Shown here: in pieces, positions 8,719 to 17,357 of the stretch
Position numbering within the stretch: the first letter of the stretch is position 1
Layout: each line of letters starts with the position of its first letter
Source: Parachryseolinea silvisoli
Lineage (GTDB): Bacteria; Bacteroidota; Bacteroidia; Cytophagales; Cyclobacteriaceae
DNA length: 64,000 bases
Reading direction: 5' to 3'
NCBI RefSeq assembly: GCF_021190955.1
Contig: NZ_JAIOAO010000001.1
Location: forward strand, 868,001 to 932,000
Notes under the pieces: model-generated
What the model saw: only the letters and a program-made list of their open reading frames with translations
What the model was told of the DNA's origin: nothing
Database searches by the model: none
Made by a program: the position numbers and the translations under genes

Positions 8719-9321
8719 ATGTCCAATTCCGAGAAGCTTTCCCAGGCCTTTGCAGCCTTTGATGCGTATAACGCCAACGATCCGACACTGGAGGTTTTTG
8801 ACGGCACGCCCTATCCTAAAGAGTTATTGTATGCGCAACGCATGACAGCGCGCCTAAATGACTTCCAACCCAATGCCTCGGATGCCGTGCAGCTGGCCGC
8901 ACGAAGCCAACACATCGGCCGGTGGGAAATACCGCGCAGTACGTACACAATGGATAAGAAGGGCTATCTACAGTGGCGAAATGCAGAGAAGAGCCATCAC
9001 GCGAAGATCGCCGACGACATCCTGACCCGCCAGGGTTTTGACGCAGCCACGATCGGGCAGGTACAGTTTCTATTGTTAAAAAAAGAGCTGCGCACCAATA
9101 CGGATACGCAATTGCTGGAAGACGTTATCTGTCTTGTCTTTATTGAATATTATTTAGAGGAGTTCGCTTCCCGCCACGAAGACGAGAAAGTTGTCGACAT
9201 TCTTTTCAAAACGATGAAAAAGATGTCCGCCCATGGCCTGCAGGAAGCAGGTAAAATACCGGTATCAGCACACATGCAGGAATTGATCAAACAGGCTGTT
9301 GTGCGCCTTACGGCTTCGTAG
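8719..9321 (+). CDS. DUF4202 family protein
   Basis: About 200 residues. The ATG at 8719 is preferred over an in-frame TTG at 8713. It matches the DUF4202 family as I recall it: YAQRMTARL near the start, an invariant block AARSQHIGRWEIPRSTYTMD (about 60-80) and GYLQWRNAEKSHHAKI, then DVICLVFIEYYLEEFASRH toward the C-terminus. The conserved His, Glu and Arg residues suggest an enzyme, but no activity is known to me. The 3' end overlaps the convergent transporter gene by 14 bases. The family call is fairly sure; the role is open. Confidence 0.82.
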   Translation: MSNSEKLSQAFAAFDAYNANDPTLEVFDGTPYPKELLYAQRMTARLNDFQPNASDAVQLAARSQHIGRWEIPRSTYTMDKKGYLQWRNAEKSHHAKIADDILTRQGFDAATIGQVQFLLLKKELRTNTDTQLLEDVICLVFIEYYLEEFASRHEDEKVVDILFKTMKKMSAHGLQEAGKIPVSAHMQELIKQAVVRLTAS

Positions 9322-10312
9322 CGGCCTGCGACGCGATGCGTTTGGAGATCATACTGGATAGAATCAGTTGGATGGCATGGTATACCATGATCGGTAACAG
9401 CACCAATCCCGCTGCGGGTATACCTGCAAAAAGAATCTTCGACATGACCGTGCCGTGCACCAATGATTTTTTTGTGCCGCAGAATACGGCAGTGATCCGG
9501 TCCTGATCGGCAAAGCCCATCCACCGGCTGATACTTCCGGTCAGCAGGAATACGACGGCAAAAAGCAGGGCCATGCCCGCAAGCAACAATAGCAGTGCTG
9601 ACGGGTGCAAGGCGCTAAACATGTGGCCGGCAAAGGACTCGCAGAACGATATATAAACAATTAACAAAATTACGCTTTGATCCATGATGCGCAAGGACGC
9701 ACGCTTGCGCATAGCCCAGGCACCCAACCGCGTAGAATGCAATACAAGGCCCAGGGCTACGGGAGCCAATACCTGAATACCTAATTTGATGATCACGTCA
9801 CCTGCGTCAAAGCTGTGCACCTGGTTTTCCAATACCGGGCTCATTAAAAGGGGCGTGATGACTACGCCGAGTAAGCCGGAGATGCTGGCATTAAAGATGG
9901 CTGCAGGTATGTTGCCGCCCGCCATCGACACCATAACGACGGAGGATGATACTGTCGAGGGCAGCACAGTAACGTATAATATTCCCAGCCACAACAGGGG
10001 CTCTCCCCATGTACCTGCCAGGGAATATAAAGCGAATCCGATGAGGGGAAAGAGGATAAAGGTAGACGCCTGTACAACGGTATGAAGTCGCCAGTTGCCC
10101 AGGCTCGCTTTCAGTGTCTTTGGGCTAAGCTTCAGTCCATAGAAAAAGAAAATAAGTGTAACCCCATAGTTGGCCACCGTAGCCAGTGATACGGGATGCT
10201 CCATGATGCCCGGCGCGGGCCACAGATACGCCAGGAGAATGGCGCTGCCTAATGCCAGGATAAAACCGTCGAGTCCAATGCGTTCCAGGAAAGCAAAGAA
10301 TGCTCTGCTCAT
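9308..10312 (-). CDS. Bile-acid:sodium symporter-like (SBF-like) transporter
   Basis: A 334-residue inner-membrane protein with about ten hydrophobic helices. It fits the SBF-like family (YfeH/PF13593 type): TLIFFFYGLKLSPKTLK in the early part, TVLPSTVSSSVVMVSMAGGN (the polar broken helix at about 140-160) and FCGTKKSLVHGTVMSKILF near the C-terminus. The family moves organic anions with sodium; the substrate of this bacterial branch is not established. The gene overlaps by 4 bases the small upstream gene at 10309-10566, so the two are co-transcribed. Confidence 0.88.
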   Translation of the reverse strand: MSRAFFAFLERIGLDGFILALGSAILLAYLWPAPGIMEHPVSLATVANYGVTLIFFFYGLKLSPKTLKASLGNWRLHTVVQASTFILFPLIGFALYSLAGTWGEPLLWLGILYVTVLPSTVSSSVVMVSMAGGNIPAAIFNASISGLLGVVITPLLMSPVLENQVHSFDAGDVIIKLGIQVLAPVALGLVLHSTRLGAWAMRKRASLRIMDQSVILLIVYISFCESFAGHMFSALHPSALLLLLAGMALLFAVVFLLTGSISRWMGFADQDRITAVFCGTKKSLVHGTVMSKILFAGIPAAGLVLLPIMVYHAIQLILSSMISKRIASQAATKP

Positions 10313-10566
10313 TTCCGTTTTAGCTTATCCAGCCATTGGTTGGCCTCTCGCTGGCGGCGAATGGAGCCATTAGCCAGGTGTTGTGCCAGGCGCTCGCTCA
10401 TGGGTCCGCGGGATGTGAGGTGGAAATAACCACAATCCTCACACTGGTACACGGCAATGGGACCACTGCCCGGGGCATACTCATATGCGGTTTGCGCCTC
10501 TATGAGCACATCCTCTGCAAATTCCCGCGTAGGGAAGCACTTCTTATGGGTTACGCACTGCGCCAT
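10309..10566 (-). CDS. Small zinc-finger-like protein, uncharacterised
   Basis: An 85-residue basic protein. Cysteines C4, C10, C42 and C45 plus H48 (YQCEDCGYFHLTS) can form a zinc-binding site; this C-x2-C-x2-FH-LTS pattern recurs in small bacterial and phage proteins of unknown role. The second half is a predicted Arg/Lys/Gln-rich helix (SIRRQREANQWLDKLKRK), suited to nucleic-acid binding (inference). Its 3' end overlaps the transporter start by 4 bases. Confidence 0.75.
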   Translation of the reverse strand: MAQCVTHKKCFPTREFAEDVLIEAQTAYEYAPGSGPIAVYQCEDCGYFHLTSRGPMSERLAQHLANGSIRRQREANQWLDKLKRK

Positions 10567-10616
10567 GCTAAATTCCCGCTATTCTATTAACTTGCGCGCC
10601 AATAAAAAAATTCACC

Positions 10617-11060
10617 ATGAAGGTAGCAGAAATTCACACAAAAAAGGGCGTTATGAAGATCCGGTTCTTTGAGAAGGACGCTCCGAATACTGTAAAAAAC
10701 TTTGTTACGCTGGCCGAGAAAGGCTTTTATAATGGTCTGACGTTTCACCGCGTGATCCCCAACTTCGTCATCCAGGGCGGCTGTCCGGATGGCACGGGCC
10801 GTGGTGGTCCGGGCTATAAAATCGATTGCGAGCTCACAGGCGACAACCAATACCATGACCGCGGTGTGCTGTCGATGGCCCACGCCGGCCGCAACACCGG
10901 TGGCTCTCAGTTCTTTATTTGCCACTCACGTCAAAACACGTCGCACCTGGACCGCAACCACACCGTGTTTGGTAAAGTGTATGAAGGCCTCGATGTGATC
11001 GATGCTATCAGCCCGGGCGATGTAATGGAGCAAGTGATCATCAAAGAAGAAGCCGCGTAA
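10617..11060 (+). CDS. Peptidyl-prolyl cis-trans isomerase, cyclophilin type
   Basis: A 147-residue cyclophilin without signal peptide, hence cytoplasmic. It catalyses proline cis/trans isomerization in protein folding. The active-site core is visible: [20 protein letters not shown] (Arg and Phe of the catalytic pocket, Gln of QGG), then [10 protein letters not shown] and [19 protein letters not shown]. The length is typical of the short bacterial PpiB-like form. It stands alone, divergent from the zinc-finger gene, and ends in a strong terminator. Confidence 0.95.
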   Translation: MKVAEIHTKKGVMKIRFFEKDAPNTVKNFVTLAEKGFYNGLTFHRVIPNFVIQGGCPDGTGRGGPGYKIDCELTGDNQYHDRGVLSMAHAGRNTGGSQFFICHSRQNTSHLDRNHTVFGKVYEGLDVIDAISPGDVMEQVIIKEEAA

Positions 11061-11086
11061 GACTTCCGTCCATACGATCTTTTTCC

Positions 11087-11120
11087 AACGGGCCACCCTT
11101 ACGGTGGCCCGTTATTTTTT
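11087..11120 (+). terminator. Terminator of the cyclophilin gene
   Basis: An 11-bp perfect stem, AACGGGCCACC/GGTGGCCCGTT (11087-11097 and 11103-11113), with a 5-base loop and an ATTTTTT tail on the plus strand. Its right arm overlaps the stop codon of the convergent GH9 gene. Confidence 0.9.
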
Positions 11121-12926
11121 CCCGCCCGTGTAGTACGCTTCGAGCGCTACCGCCAGGTACGCCAGCGGGGCATTCCAATTGATGGCAATTTCGTTGGAGG
11201 CGTAAGAGCAGTCGTGATCCAGGTACGCTTTGTCCGGCGCATGGGTGTCCGGGCCATAGGTGCAGCCCTCCGCTTTGTCTTGCTTCCCGGGATTGGGACC
11301 GCCAGCCAGGAGTCCCGGTACCGGCGCCCGTACGCCATCGGCGATCGACGGACGATGATGCGGGTGCTGCGTGGAGAATGAGCCGAAGCCCGTGACAAAA
11401 CAATAGCCTGTGCTGTTTCTCCCTAACAGGTAATCCAGGTTCGATAATGCTGCTGCGATATACTTTTGGTCTTGCGTAAGCCGGTAAGCTTGTATCAGCG
11501 CAATGCCTTGATTTGCCGCCACGGACGAGCTACCCCATAGGTAGTCTTTAGCCGTAGCGCCCATGACCATGTGATAAGATCGTTGGTCGTAGTTACGCAA
11601 CAGCTCGTCGGCCACCTTGATGATGCGCATCGTGACATTTTCTTTACCCGGGTAGTCCGGTAGCCTTTGTGCATGGCGCGCGAGTGTATAGTACCCGAGC
11701 AATCGCACCTGCGCCCAACTCGGCAACGGGTTCTTTCTATCGGGGAACAATTTGATTAGCTGTATATACTCCACCTTTTGTGTCGTGGTATAAAGCTCTG
11801 CCGCAGCCCAAATAAGCTCATCTGCAAAATCCCTGTCGCCATAACCGCCGGTAACAATATCAGGATCGTAGCGATTGTTGAGTGCCGCCTGATCATATAC
11901 TTCCCGTGGATGCTGTTGCGCCCACTGCCAGGCAAGCTCCGCGGCTTGAAAACACGAGTCTGCCAACCCCGGTAGTTGTTTAAATGGACGCAACACGCGA
12001 CTGGCCTGCGCCATGACCGCCGCAAAATCGAGTGTGGCCGCCGTACCTTTTTGAACAACGTACCGGGGCGTATGTGCTGCGGCGGGCATGATCATACCGT
12101 CAAACCGTGCGTTGGTAAGTTTATGGTATACACCGCCATCGGCAGGGTCTTGCATGGTCAGCATCCACCGGAGGTTCCACAGTATTTCGTCGAGAGCGTC
12201 GGGCAGCGTATTAGTCCGTTCAGGAATATTAAGGGCCAGTGTGTCGAGCAAGGCAGAATAGTCTTCATACGCCGCAAGCAGGGTGCCCATGGTAATACCA
12301 CTGTTGACGATATACTTGTTGTAGTCGCCGGCGTCATACCAGCCCCGTGGAGATTTGATGACAGTGCCGACGGGACGGGTGGCTGATGCCGCGGAGGGGT
12401 GTATCACTACGCTGTCGTCCGGGTGACCCGCGGCGCGGTGCCAAACAGCAGCATATCGCTCCGGCAACGCAGTGGATGCACGCTGAAAGTAAAAGCCTTT
12501 CCAAACAGCTTTTGTCAGGCCGCGGTGCACATCAGGAGCAATGACAAAAGGATAGGATGTGCCGATGCCGGGCACGACTAAGCGATAGGTGCCGGGGGTT
12601 TGGAAGGTCGTAAAGTCTGCTGTTTGGGTTGGCTCTTTCGAAAGCTCGGTTGGGCGTGTTTCAGCGAGCTTGGATGAGAAGACCTTTGTTTCGTCGCGGT
12701 GACGTATGAGATAAAACGCCGGGGCGGGTTTGGATGAGACTATGACGGCTACTTTGGAAGCAGTGGGATAAAAGCCTATTTGATTAAGCCGGATAGCGTG
12801 GTCTCCATTGTCAGTGATCGGGATGTTTGGGGAGATGGTGTACCCAGGCTCGTCAGTTGTTTGGGCAAGGATTGGCGTACAAACTAGTAACAGCAGTACA
12901 TTAACTATCATGTTCATCCGGATCAT
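11112..12926 (-). CDS. Glycoside hydrolase family 9 (endoglucanase-type) with N-terminal Ig-like domain
   Basis: A 604-residue secreted enzyme with a signal peptide (IVNVLLLLVCTPILAQ). The CelD_N-type Ig-like domain (about 44-130: IRLNQIGFYPTASKVAVIV...GTYRLVVPG) is followed by the (alpha/alpha)6 GH9 catalytic domain. Catalytic signature: WYDAGDYNKY (D198 and D201), the substrate-binding HHRPSIAD segment, and general acid E579 in NEIAINWNAPL. GH9 enzymes cut beta-1,4-glucans with inversion; some act from chain ends. Placed right after the hexuronate transporter gene but separated by a terminator-like hairpin, it may serve to open plant cell walls alongside pectin use (inference). Confidence 0.92.
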   Translation of the reverse strand: MIRMNMIVNVLLLLVCTPILAQTTDEPGYTISPNIPITDNGDHAIRLNQIGFYPTASKVAVIVSSKPAPAFYLIRHRDETKVFSSKLAETRPTELSKEPTQTADFTTFQTPGTYRLVVPGIGTSYPFVIAPDVHRGLTKAVWKGFYFQRASTALPERYAAVWHRAAGHPDDSVVIHPSAASATRPVGTVIKSPRGWYDAGDYNKYIVNSGITMGTLLAAYEDYSALLDTLALNIPERTNTLPDALDEILWNLRWMLTMQDPADGGVYHKLTNARFDGMIMPAAAHTPRYVVQKGTAATLDFAAVMAQASRVLRPFKQLPGLADSCFQAAELAWQWAQQHPREVYDQAALNNRYDPDIVTGGYGDRDFADELIWAAAELYTTTQKVEYIQLIKLFPDRKNPLPSWAQVRLLGYYTLARHAQRLPDYPGKENVTMRIIKVADELLRNYDQRSYHMVMGATAKDYLWGSSSVAANQGIALIQAYRLTQDQKYIAAALSNLDYLLGRNSTGYCFVTGFGSFSTQHPHHRPSIADGVRAPVPGLLAGGPNPGKQDKAEGCTYGPDTHAPDKAYLDHDCSYASNEIAINWNAPLAYLAVALEAYYTGGKK

Positions 12927-12965
12927 ACGCAGCGGGGTATGAGGATGAAGTTAGTATTTGTGCGT

Positions 12966-13005
12966 AAAAAAGAAAACACGGCAGTCTTCTACCGTGTTTT
13001 CTTTT
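12966..13005. terminator. Bidirectional-looking terminator between exuT and the GH9 gene
   Basis: A 10-bp perfect stem, GAAAACACGG/CCGTGTTTTC (12972-12981 and 12992-13001), with a 10-base loop. On the minus strand, where exuT ends at 13012, it is followed by TTTTTT (complement of 12966-12971). The plus-strand tail is CTTTT. It would end the exuT operon before the GH9 gene. Confidence 0.85.
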
Positions 13006-13011
13006 GACATT

Positions 13012-14322
13012 TTATACCTTAATCCGCTCCATCCGCGGCACCAATACGTGCATAATCAACCATGCCAGCAAATACATCGAGCCGCAAATAGCAAACATGA
13101 TGTAGTAAGCCGTCTCAATCTGCCCAATAGACCGATAGTGTACAAACATATTTTTCTGAACAAAAAGCGTCAGGAAAATCCCGCCAATACCGCCACACAT
13201 CCCACCAATACCGGTAACAGAGCCAACCGCCCGTTTCGGGAACATATCAGATACCGTAGTAAAAATATTAGCACTCCATGCCTGGTGCGCCGAAGTGGCA
13301 ATGCCGATAATAATAACGGCAAACCACATATTCATCGACCCCAACAATTGCGCAAAGACAATGGGCATTACCAGGAATGCATAGAGCAACATCGATGTCT
13401 TACGGGCTTTAAATACTGGCATCCCGGTGCGAATAAAACGTAACGGCAGCCATCCACCCCACACACTGCCCACGGTAGAGATCATGTATACCACAGCGAC
13501 CGGCACGGCCACTTGCGTGCCCGTGAGTTTGTATTCGCTATTCAGGAAATCGGGCAACCAGAAAAGGTAAAACCACCAGATTGGATCAGTCAGAAATTTG
13601 CCAAGCACGAAGGCCCATGTCTGCCGGAATTTCAATAATGTAAACCATGATATACGCGGCGCGTTATCGTCAGAAGCTTCCACCACACCCTCTTCATCCG
13701 TCAGAATATAGAGGCGTTCGGCGTCGGTAAGTTTCTTATTGCGGGCAGGGACCTCATATAACAAGAACCATGCGACAACCCATACAAACCCGAATGACCC
13801 CGTTATGACAAAAGCCCACTTCCACCCCCATGCGGCGGCGATGAACGGCACGGTAAGCGGTGCGACAATAGCACCGATGTTCGCGCCCGAGTTAAAAATG
13901 CCCGTGGCGAGAGCACGCTCTTTCCGGGGAAACCATTCCGCTACGGTCTTAATGGCGGCGGGAAAGTTACCGGACTCAGTTACGCCCAGCGCTGCGCGGG
14001 CCACCATGAATCCAAACGTGCTTTGTACAATGGCATGTCCGACGGCGGCAAGGCTCCACAGGAACGTGGCCAGAAGATAACCGAGCTTAGTGCCGAGCTT
14101 GTCGATAAGACGACCCGCGCCCAACATGCCTAACGCATAGGCGACCTTGAAGGCGATCTCGATATCGGCATAGTCGCCATCGTTCCAGTTAAACTCACTG
14201 GTTAATTCCATCTTCAGCAGGCTGATCACCGACCGGTCAAGGTAGTTGATGGTGGTAGCGAAAAATACCAGGGAACAGATCGTCCATCGGTATTTCCCTA
14301 CGGTTTGGTTTAGGTTTTCCAC
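13012..14322 (-). CDS. exuT: Hexuronate transporter, MFS anion:cation symporter family
   Basis: A 436-residue, 12-helix major facilitator. The signature TTINYLDRSVISLL in helix 1, GAGRLIDKLGTKLGY between helices 2 and 3, and LGVTESGNFPAAIKTVAEWFPRKERA are characteristic of the ACS family that includes E. coli ExuT. It should carry galacturonate/glucuronate with protons across the inner membrane. Context supports this: it follows eda and kdgK on the same strand (62-base gap), and uxaA, uxaB and uxaC are in the window. Closely related carriers take other sugar acids, so the substrate rests on context. Confidence 0.9.
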   Translation of the reverse strand: MENLNQTVGKYRWTICSLVFFATTINYLDRSVISLLKMELTSEFNWNDGDYADIEIAFKVAYALGMLGAGRLIDKLGTKLGYLLATFLWSLAAVGHAIVQSTFGFMVARAALGVTESGNFPAAIKTVAEWFPRKERALATGIFNSGANIGAIVAPLTVPFIAAAWGWKWAFVITGSFGFVWVVAWFLLYEVPARNKKLTDAERLYILTDEEGVVEASDDNAPRISWFTLLKFRQTWAFVLGKFLTDPIWWFYLFWLPDFLNSEYKLTGTQVAVPVAVVYMISTVGSVWGGWLPLRFIRTGMPVFKARKTSMLLYAFLVMPIVFAQLLGSMNMWFAVIIIGIATSAHQAWSANIFTTVSDMFPKRAVGSVTGIGGMCGGIGGIFLTLFVQKNMFVHYRSIGQIETAYYIMFAICGSMYLLAWLIMHVLVPRMERIKV

Positions 14323-14384
14323 GGGGTTAAGGGATTTGGTTGTTCAGTAGTTGTTTATGATAACGAGAGGGTGTATGCGTACCG

Positions 14385-15053
14385 TCATGTCTTCCGAATG
14401 TCTCGGATGATCTTCAGCGCAGCGGCTACCTGTTTCTCCAGCTGTGCCCAGTTCTTTTCGGCAATGATTTCTTTGGTGAAGAGCTGTGAGCCCAGCCCGA
14501 CACACGTTGCACCGGCCTTGAGCCACGCCGAAATGTTTGCTTCTGTAGGCTCTACCCCACCCGTGATCATGAGCTTCAGCCCAGGCACCACCGGCGTAAT
14601 AGCCGACACAAAGCCAGGACCGAGTACCGAGCCCGGGAATACTTTAATCACGCCCGCGCCAAGCTCTTTCGCCGTGACGATCTCGGTAAGGGTCGCGCAG
14701 CCGGGTATCCACAACATATTGTGCTCGCGGCATACGGCGGCCATCTCGGGTTTGAGGATGGGAGAAATAATAAAATGCGCGCCGGCGTCGATAAACCTGC
14801 GCGTGGTAGCGGCATCCATGACGGTGCCGATACCCAACATGAGGTCGGGATACTTTTCGAAGTACTTCAGCACAGACTGAAATACTTCAAATGAGTTGGG
14901 AAGGCGATTTGTAAATTCAAATACACGCACGCCTCCTTTATAGGCAGCGTCGATCACTTCCTGCGCCAGGGTGGCGTCGGCGTGTGTAAACAAGGGCACC
15001 AGGCCGGATTGGGCCATGGTATCTATAATTTGTTGTTGGGTGAATTTCGTCAT
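14385..15053 (-). CDS. eda: 2-keto-3-deoxy-6-phosphogluconate (KDPG) aldolase
   Basis: A 222-residue class I aldolase of the KDPG/KHG family. It splits KDPG into pyruvate and glyceraldehyde-3-phosphate, the last step of hexuronate catabolism. The Schiff-base lysine is K137 (GVIKVFPGS) and the catalytic Glu is E46 (VFEFTNR). LGIGTVMD, ISPILKPE, IPGCATLTE and ITGGVEPT complete the family pattern. It lies 4 bases after kdgK, whose product is its substrate, so the two reactions are encoded in order. Cytoplasmic. Confidence 0.96.
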   Translation of the reverse strand: MTKFTQQQIIDTMAQSGLVPLFTHADATLAQEVIDAAYKGGVRVFEFTNRLPNSFEVFQSVLKYFEKYPDLMLGIGTVMDAATTRRFIDAGAHFIISPILKPEMAAVCREHNMLWIPGCATLTEIVTAKELGAGVIKVFPGSVLGPGFVSAITPVVPGLKLMITGGVEPTEANISAWLKAGATCVGLGSQLFTKEIIAEKNWAQLEKQVAAALKIIRDIRKT

Positions 15054-15057
15054 GCGC

Positions 15058-16056
15058 TTAGCGTAATAATTTTCCTACATTCTCGCCTTTGACAAGGGCT
15101 TCTACTTCTTCTACTGTTACCAGGTTTACATCGCCTTCGATGCTATGTTTGAGCGTGCTGGCGGCTGTGGCAAACTCTACGGTATCGGCATCGCTCTTTT
15201 GTGTCAATAAACCATAAATGAGACCGGCCATATAGGCATCGCCTCCCCCTACACGGTCTACAATATGTGTAAGCTCATACGGCTGCGACGACACGAGCGA
15301 CTGGCCGTTCCACACTATACCAGTAAGCCGGTTGTGCGACGAGCTGATGGAGTCGCGAATAGTAGTGGTAATCTTTTTCACCTGCGAAAAGGTCTGCATA
15401 AATGCGCGACAGGCTTCTTCGAACGATGCGCCGGTAATGCCGGCACAGTTCTCCATGTCGGTGATCCCTGCCACCACGATGTCGGTACCCGTAATGAGCG
15501 CGGGCATAATGTCTTGCGCGGTCTTACCATACTGCCAGAGATTGCGGCGGTAGTTGATATCGCCCGATACCGTCAGGCCTTTGCTGCGTGCCGCGGCAAT
15601 GGCATCCCAGCAAACATCGGCCGCACCTTGCGACAGTGCCGGGGTGATCCCCGTCCAATGGAACCAGGCGGCGTCAGCAAAGACCTTGTCCCAATCGATC
15701 ATGCCCCGCTCGATGTGCGCGAAGGCGGAGTCGAAGCGGTCGTATATCACGCGCGACGCGCGTTGCATCGAACCGTTCTCGAGAAAGTATATCGCCATGC
15801 GGCCAGGACCGAAGACGATGTGCTGCGTGTCGACGCCGTACCGGCGCAGGGTTTGGATGGCCGCCTTGCCCAGGTCGTTGTCGGGGAAGCGGGTGACGTG
15901 CGCCGCCGGTATACCAAAGTGGCAAAGCGACGCCGCGACGTTGGCTTCCGAACCTGCATAGAGCGCCTGGAAACTGCCGGCCTGTGTAAAACGTGCGAAT
16001 CCTGGCGTGGAGAGCCGAAGCAGGATTTCACCGAGTGTAATGACTTTGTTCTTCAT
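15058..16056 (-). CDS. kdgK: 2-keto-3-deoxygluconate kinase (PfkB family)
   Basis: A 332-residue ribokinase-fold kinase that phosphorylates KDG to KDPG with ATP. Visible motifs: the N-terminal substrate loop (YAGSEANVAASLCHFG), DINYRRNLW in the middle, and the PfkB signature DRVGGGDAYMAGLIYGL with catalytic base D273. GDINYRR and the pathway neighbours favour KDG over fructose or ribose as substrate. It sits between the oxidoreductase gene (25-base gap) and eda (4-base gap) in one minus-strand operon. Confidence 0.94.
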   Translation of the reverse strand: MKNKVITLGEILLRLSTPGFARFTQAGSFQALYAGSEANVAASLCHFGIPAAHVTRFPDNDLGKAAIQTLRRYGVDTQHIVFGPGRMAIYFLENGSMQRASRVIYDRFDSAFAHIERGMIDWDKVFADAAWFHWTGITPALSQGAADVCWDAIAAARSKGLTVSGDINYRRNLWQYGKTAQDIMPALITGTDIVVAGITDMENCAGITGASFEEACRAFMQTFSQVKKITTTIRDSISSSHNRLTGIVWNGQSLVSSQPYELTHIVDRVGGGDAYMAGLIYGLLTQKSDADTVEFATAASTLKHSIEGDVNLVTVEEVEALVKGENVGKLLR

Positions 16057-16081
16057 CTATCAATAGCTTTACGAAGTGGTG

Positions 16082-17137
16082 TTACGACAGGCGCACGGAC
16101 TGGCGCAGCCTGTTACTCTCATAGCACGCTTCGATCAATTTTATCCCTTCGAGCGATTCCTGCGGCAACACGGGCGGCTCCTTGCCTTCACGAATTGCAT
16201 CGTACACACCGTGATAGAACTGCGGGTAGTTGCCGGGCCGTGTTTCCACCTGGCCGGTGATGTGCAGCCCTTGCAACGTCGTGTTCAGTTTACCCCACTG
16301 GCTGGGATCCTCCACGCCCCATCCGGCGCTGCCGGGTGTCTTGCCCTCTTTAAGAGCCTGCTCCTGTGGGTCAAGGCCATATTTTATATACGAGCCTTCA
16401 GTACCGTGCACACTATAACGCGGCCCGCCTTCGCGCACGAGATAACTGGACTTAACAATAGCCTGGTGGCCGTCATATTGCAGGCGGATGTCATAAAAGT
16501 CTTCTACCCTGCCGCCGGGACGTTGTATGCCGAGCCGGGCATCGACCGCATGCGGCATGCCAAAGAGTGTAATAATCTGGTCGAGCATATGCGAGCCCAG
16601 GTTGTAGAGTATACCGGTACCGGGGCCGCTTTCTTCTTTCCAGGTGTCAGCTTCGATGTAATTGCGGAAGCGATCGTAGTGAGCTTCGAGCTCGACGATG
16701 GTGCCAACGGCCCGGCTGTTGACAATCTGCTGAAGCGTCAGGAAATCGCCGTCCCAGCGACGGTTCTGAAATACCGTGAGCACGCGCTGGTGCGCGTGCG
16801 CCAGGGCGATCAGTTGGTTGGCTTCGGCCGAGGTTACGGTGAAAGGTTTTTCGACGACCACGTGTTTACCGGCGGCGAGTGCTGCCGCCACAAATTCGGC
16901 ATGAGTGGCGTTCGGGGTGTTGACGACGACCAGCTCGATCGCGGGGTCTTGCAACACCTCGGCTACACTGCCGGCGATGCTTATCTGCGGGTAGCGAAGC
17001 TGCGCCGTGCGTGCACGACGTTGCACGATCGTCTGTAAGGCAAAGCCCGGGTGCGCTTCCAGTAGCGGTGCATGGAACACCTCGCCCGACATACCGTAGG
17101 AAAGAATAGCTGTTGCGATGGGTGTTGTATAAGCCAT
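16082..17137 (-). CDS. Gfo/Idh/MocA family NAD(P)-dependent oxidoreductase
   Basis: A 351-residue two-domain dehydrogenase. The N-terminal Rossmann fold carries a glycine turn in the variant form ILSYGMSGEVFHAPLL, ELVVVNTPNATHAEF and the typical VVVEKPFTV with conserved Lys. The C-terminal alpha/beta domain holds GTGILYNLGSHMLDQ with a catalytic His. As first gene of the kdgK-eda-exuT operon it probably oxidises or reduces a sugar or sugar acid derived from pectin. The exact reaction is unknown; it is not needed for the standard galacturonate route, whose enzymes are all present elsewhere in the window. The uxaA operator lies in the shared divergent promoter region. Confidence 0.9.
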   Translation of the reverse strand: MAYTTPIATAILSYGMSGEVFHAPLLEAHPGFALQTIVQRRARTAQLRYPQISIAGSVAEVLQDPAIELVVVNTPNATHAEFVAAALAAGKHVVVEKPFTVTSAEANQLIALAHAHQRVLTVFQNRRWDGDFLTLQQIVNSRAVGTIVELEAHYDRFRNYIEADTWKEESGPGTGILYNLGSHMLDQIITLFGMPHAVDARLGIQRPGGRVEDFYDIRLQYDGHQAIVKSSYLVREGGPRYSVHGTEGSYIKYGLDPQEQALKEGKTPGSAGWGVEDPSQWGKLNTTLQGLHITGQVETRPGNYPQFYHGVYDAIREGKEPPVLPQESLEGIKLIEACYESNRLRQSVRLS

Positions 17138-17319
17138 AGGGCGTTTCTTTCTAACCTACCATTATTTTTCCAGTACCGTACCAATAGGACGAAAAAGAAA
17201 GGCTCTTATCCTGAACCGACGTACGAAAAAGGTATGACAGGGTAGGCGGAAAAGCATATCGGATTGTCGTTATTTGTATGCGCAACATTTTGTTTTGTTG
17301 TTATGGAAAAGTATGTAAA

Positions 17320-17339
17320 TTGCGCAATCGATTGCGCAA
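17320..17339. promoter_or_regulatory. 20-bp perfect palindrome, probable LacI-family (hexuronate regulator) operator
   Basis: TTGCGCAATCGATTGCGCAA is a perfect palindrome with the central CG typical of LacI-family operators. It sits 18 bases before uxaA and about 180 bases before the divergent oxidoreductase operon. The same core, GCAATCGATTGC, lies at 36430-36441 ahead of the pectin SusC gene, and a 10/12 match lies at 36627-36638 ahead of kduI. The regulator at 38287-39312 is the likely reader (inference). Confidence 0.8.
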
Positions 17340-17357
17340 GATACGTGAATAATTAAT

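Noticed and set aside
15265-17038. Two plus-strand open frames of more than 300 codons
   Set aside because: They lie antisense to kdgK and the Gfo/Idh gene, both well supported by motifs and operon context; the antisense proteins are rich in Arg/His/Cys without domains.
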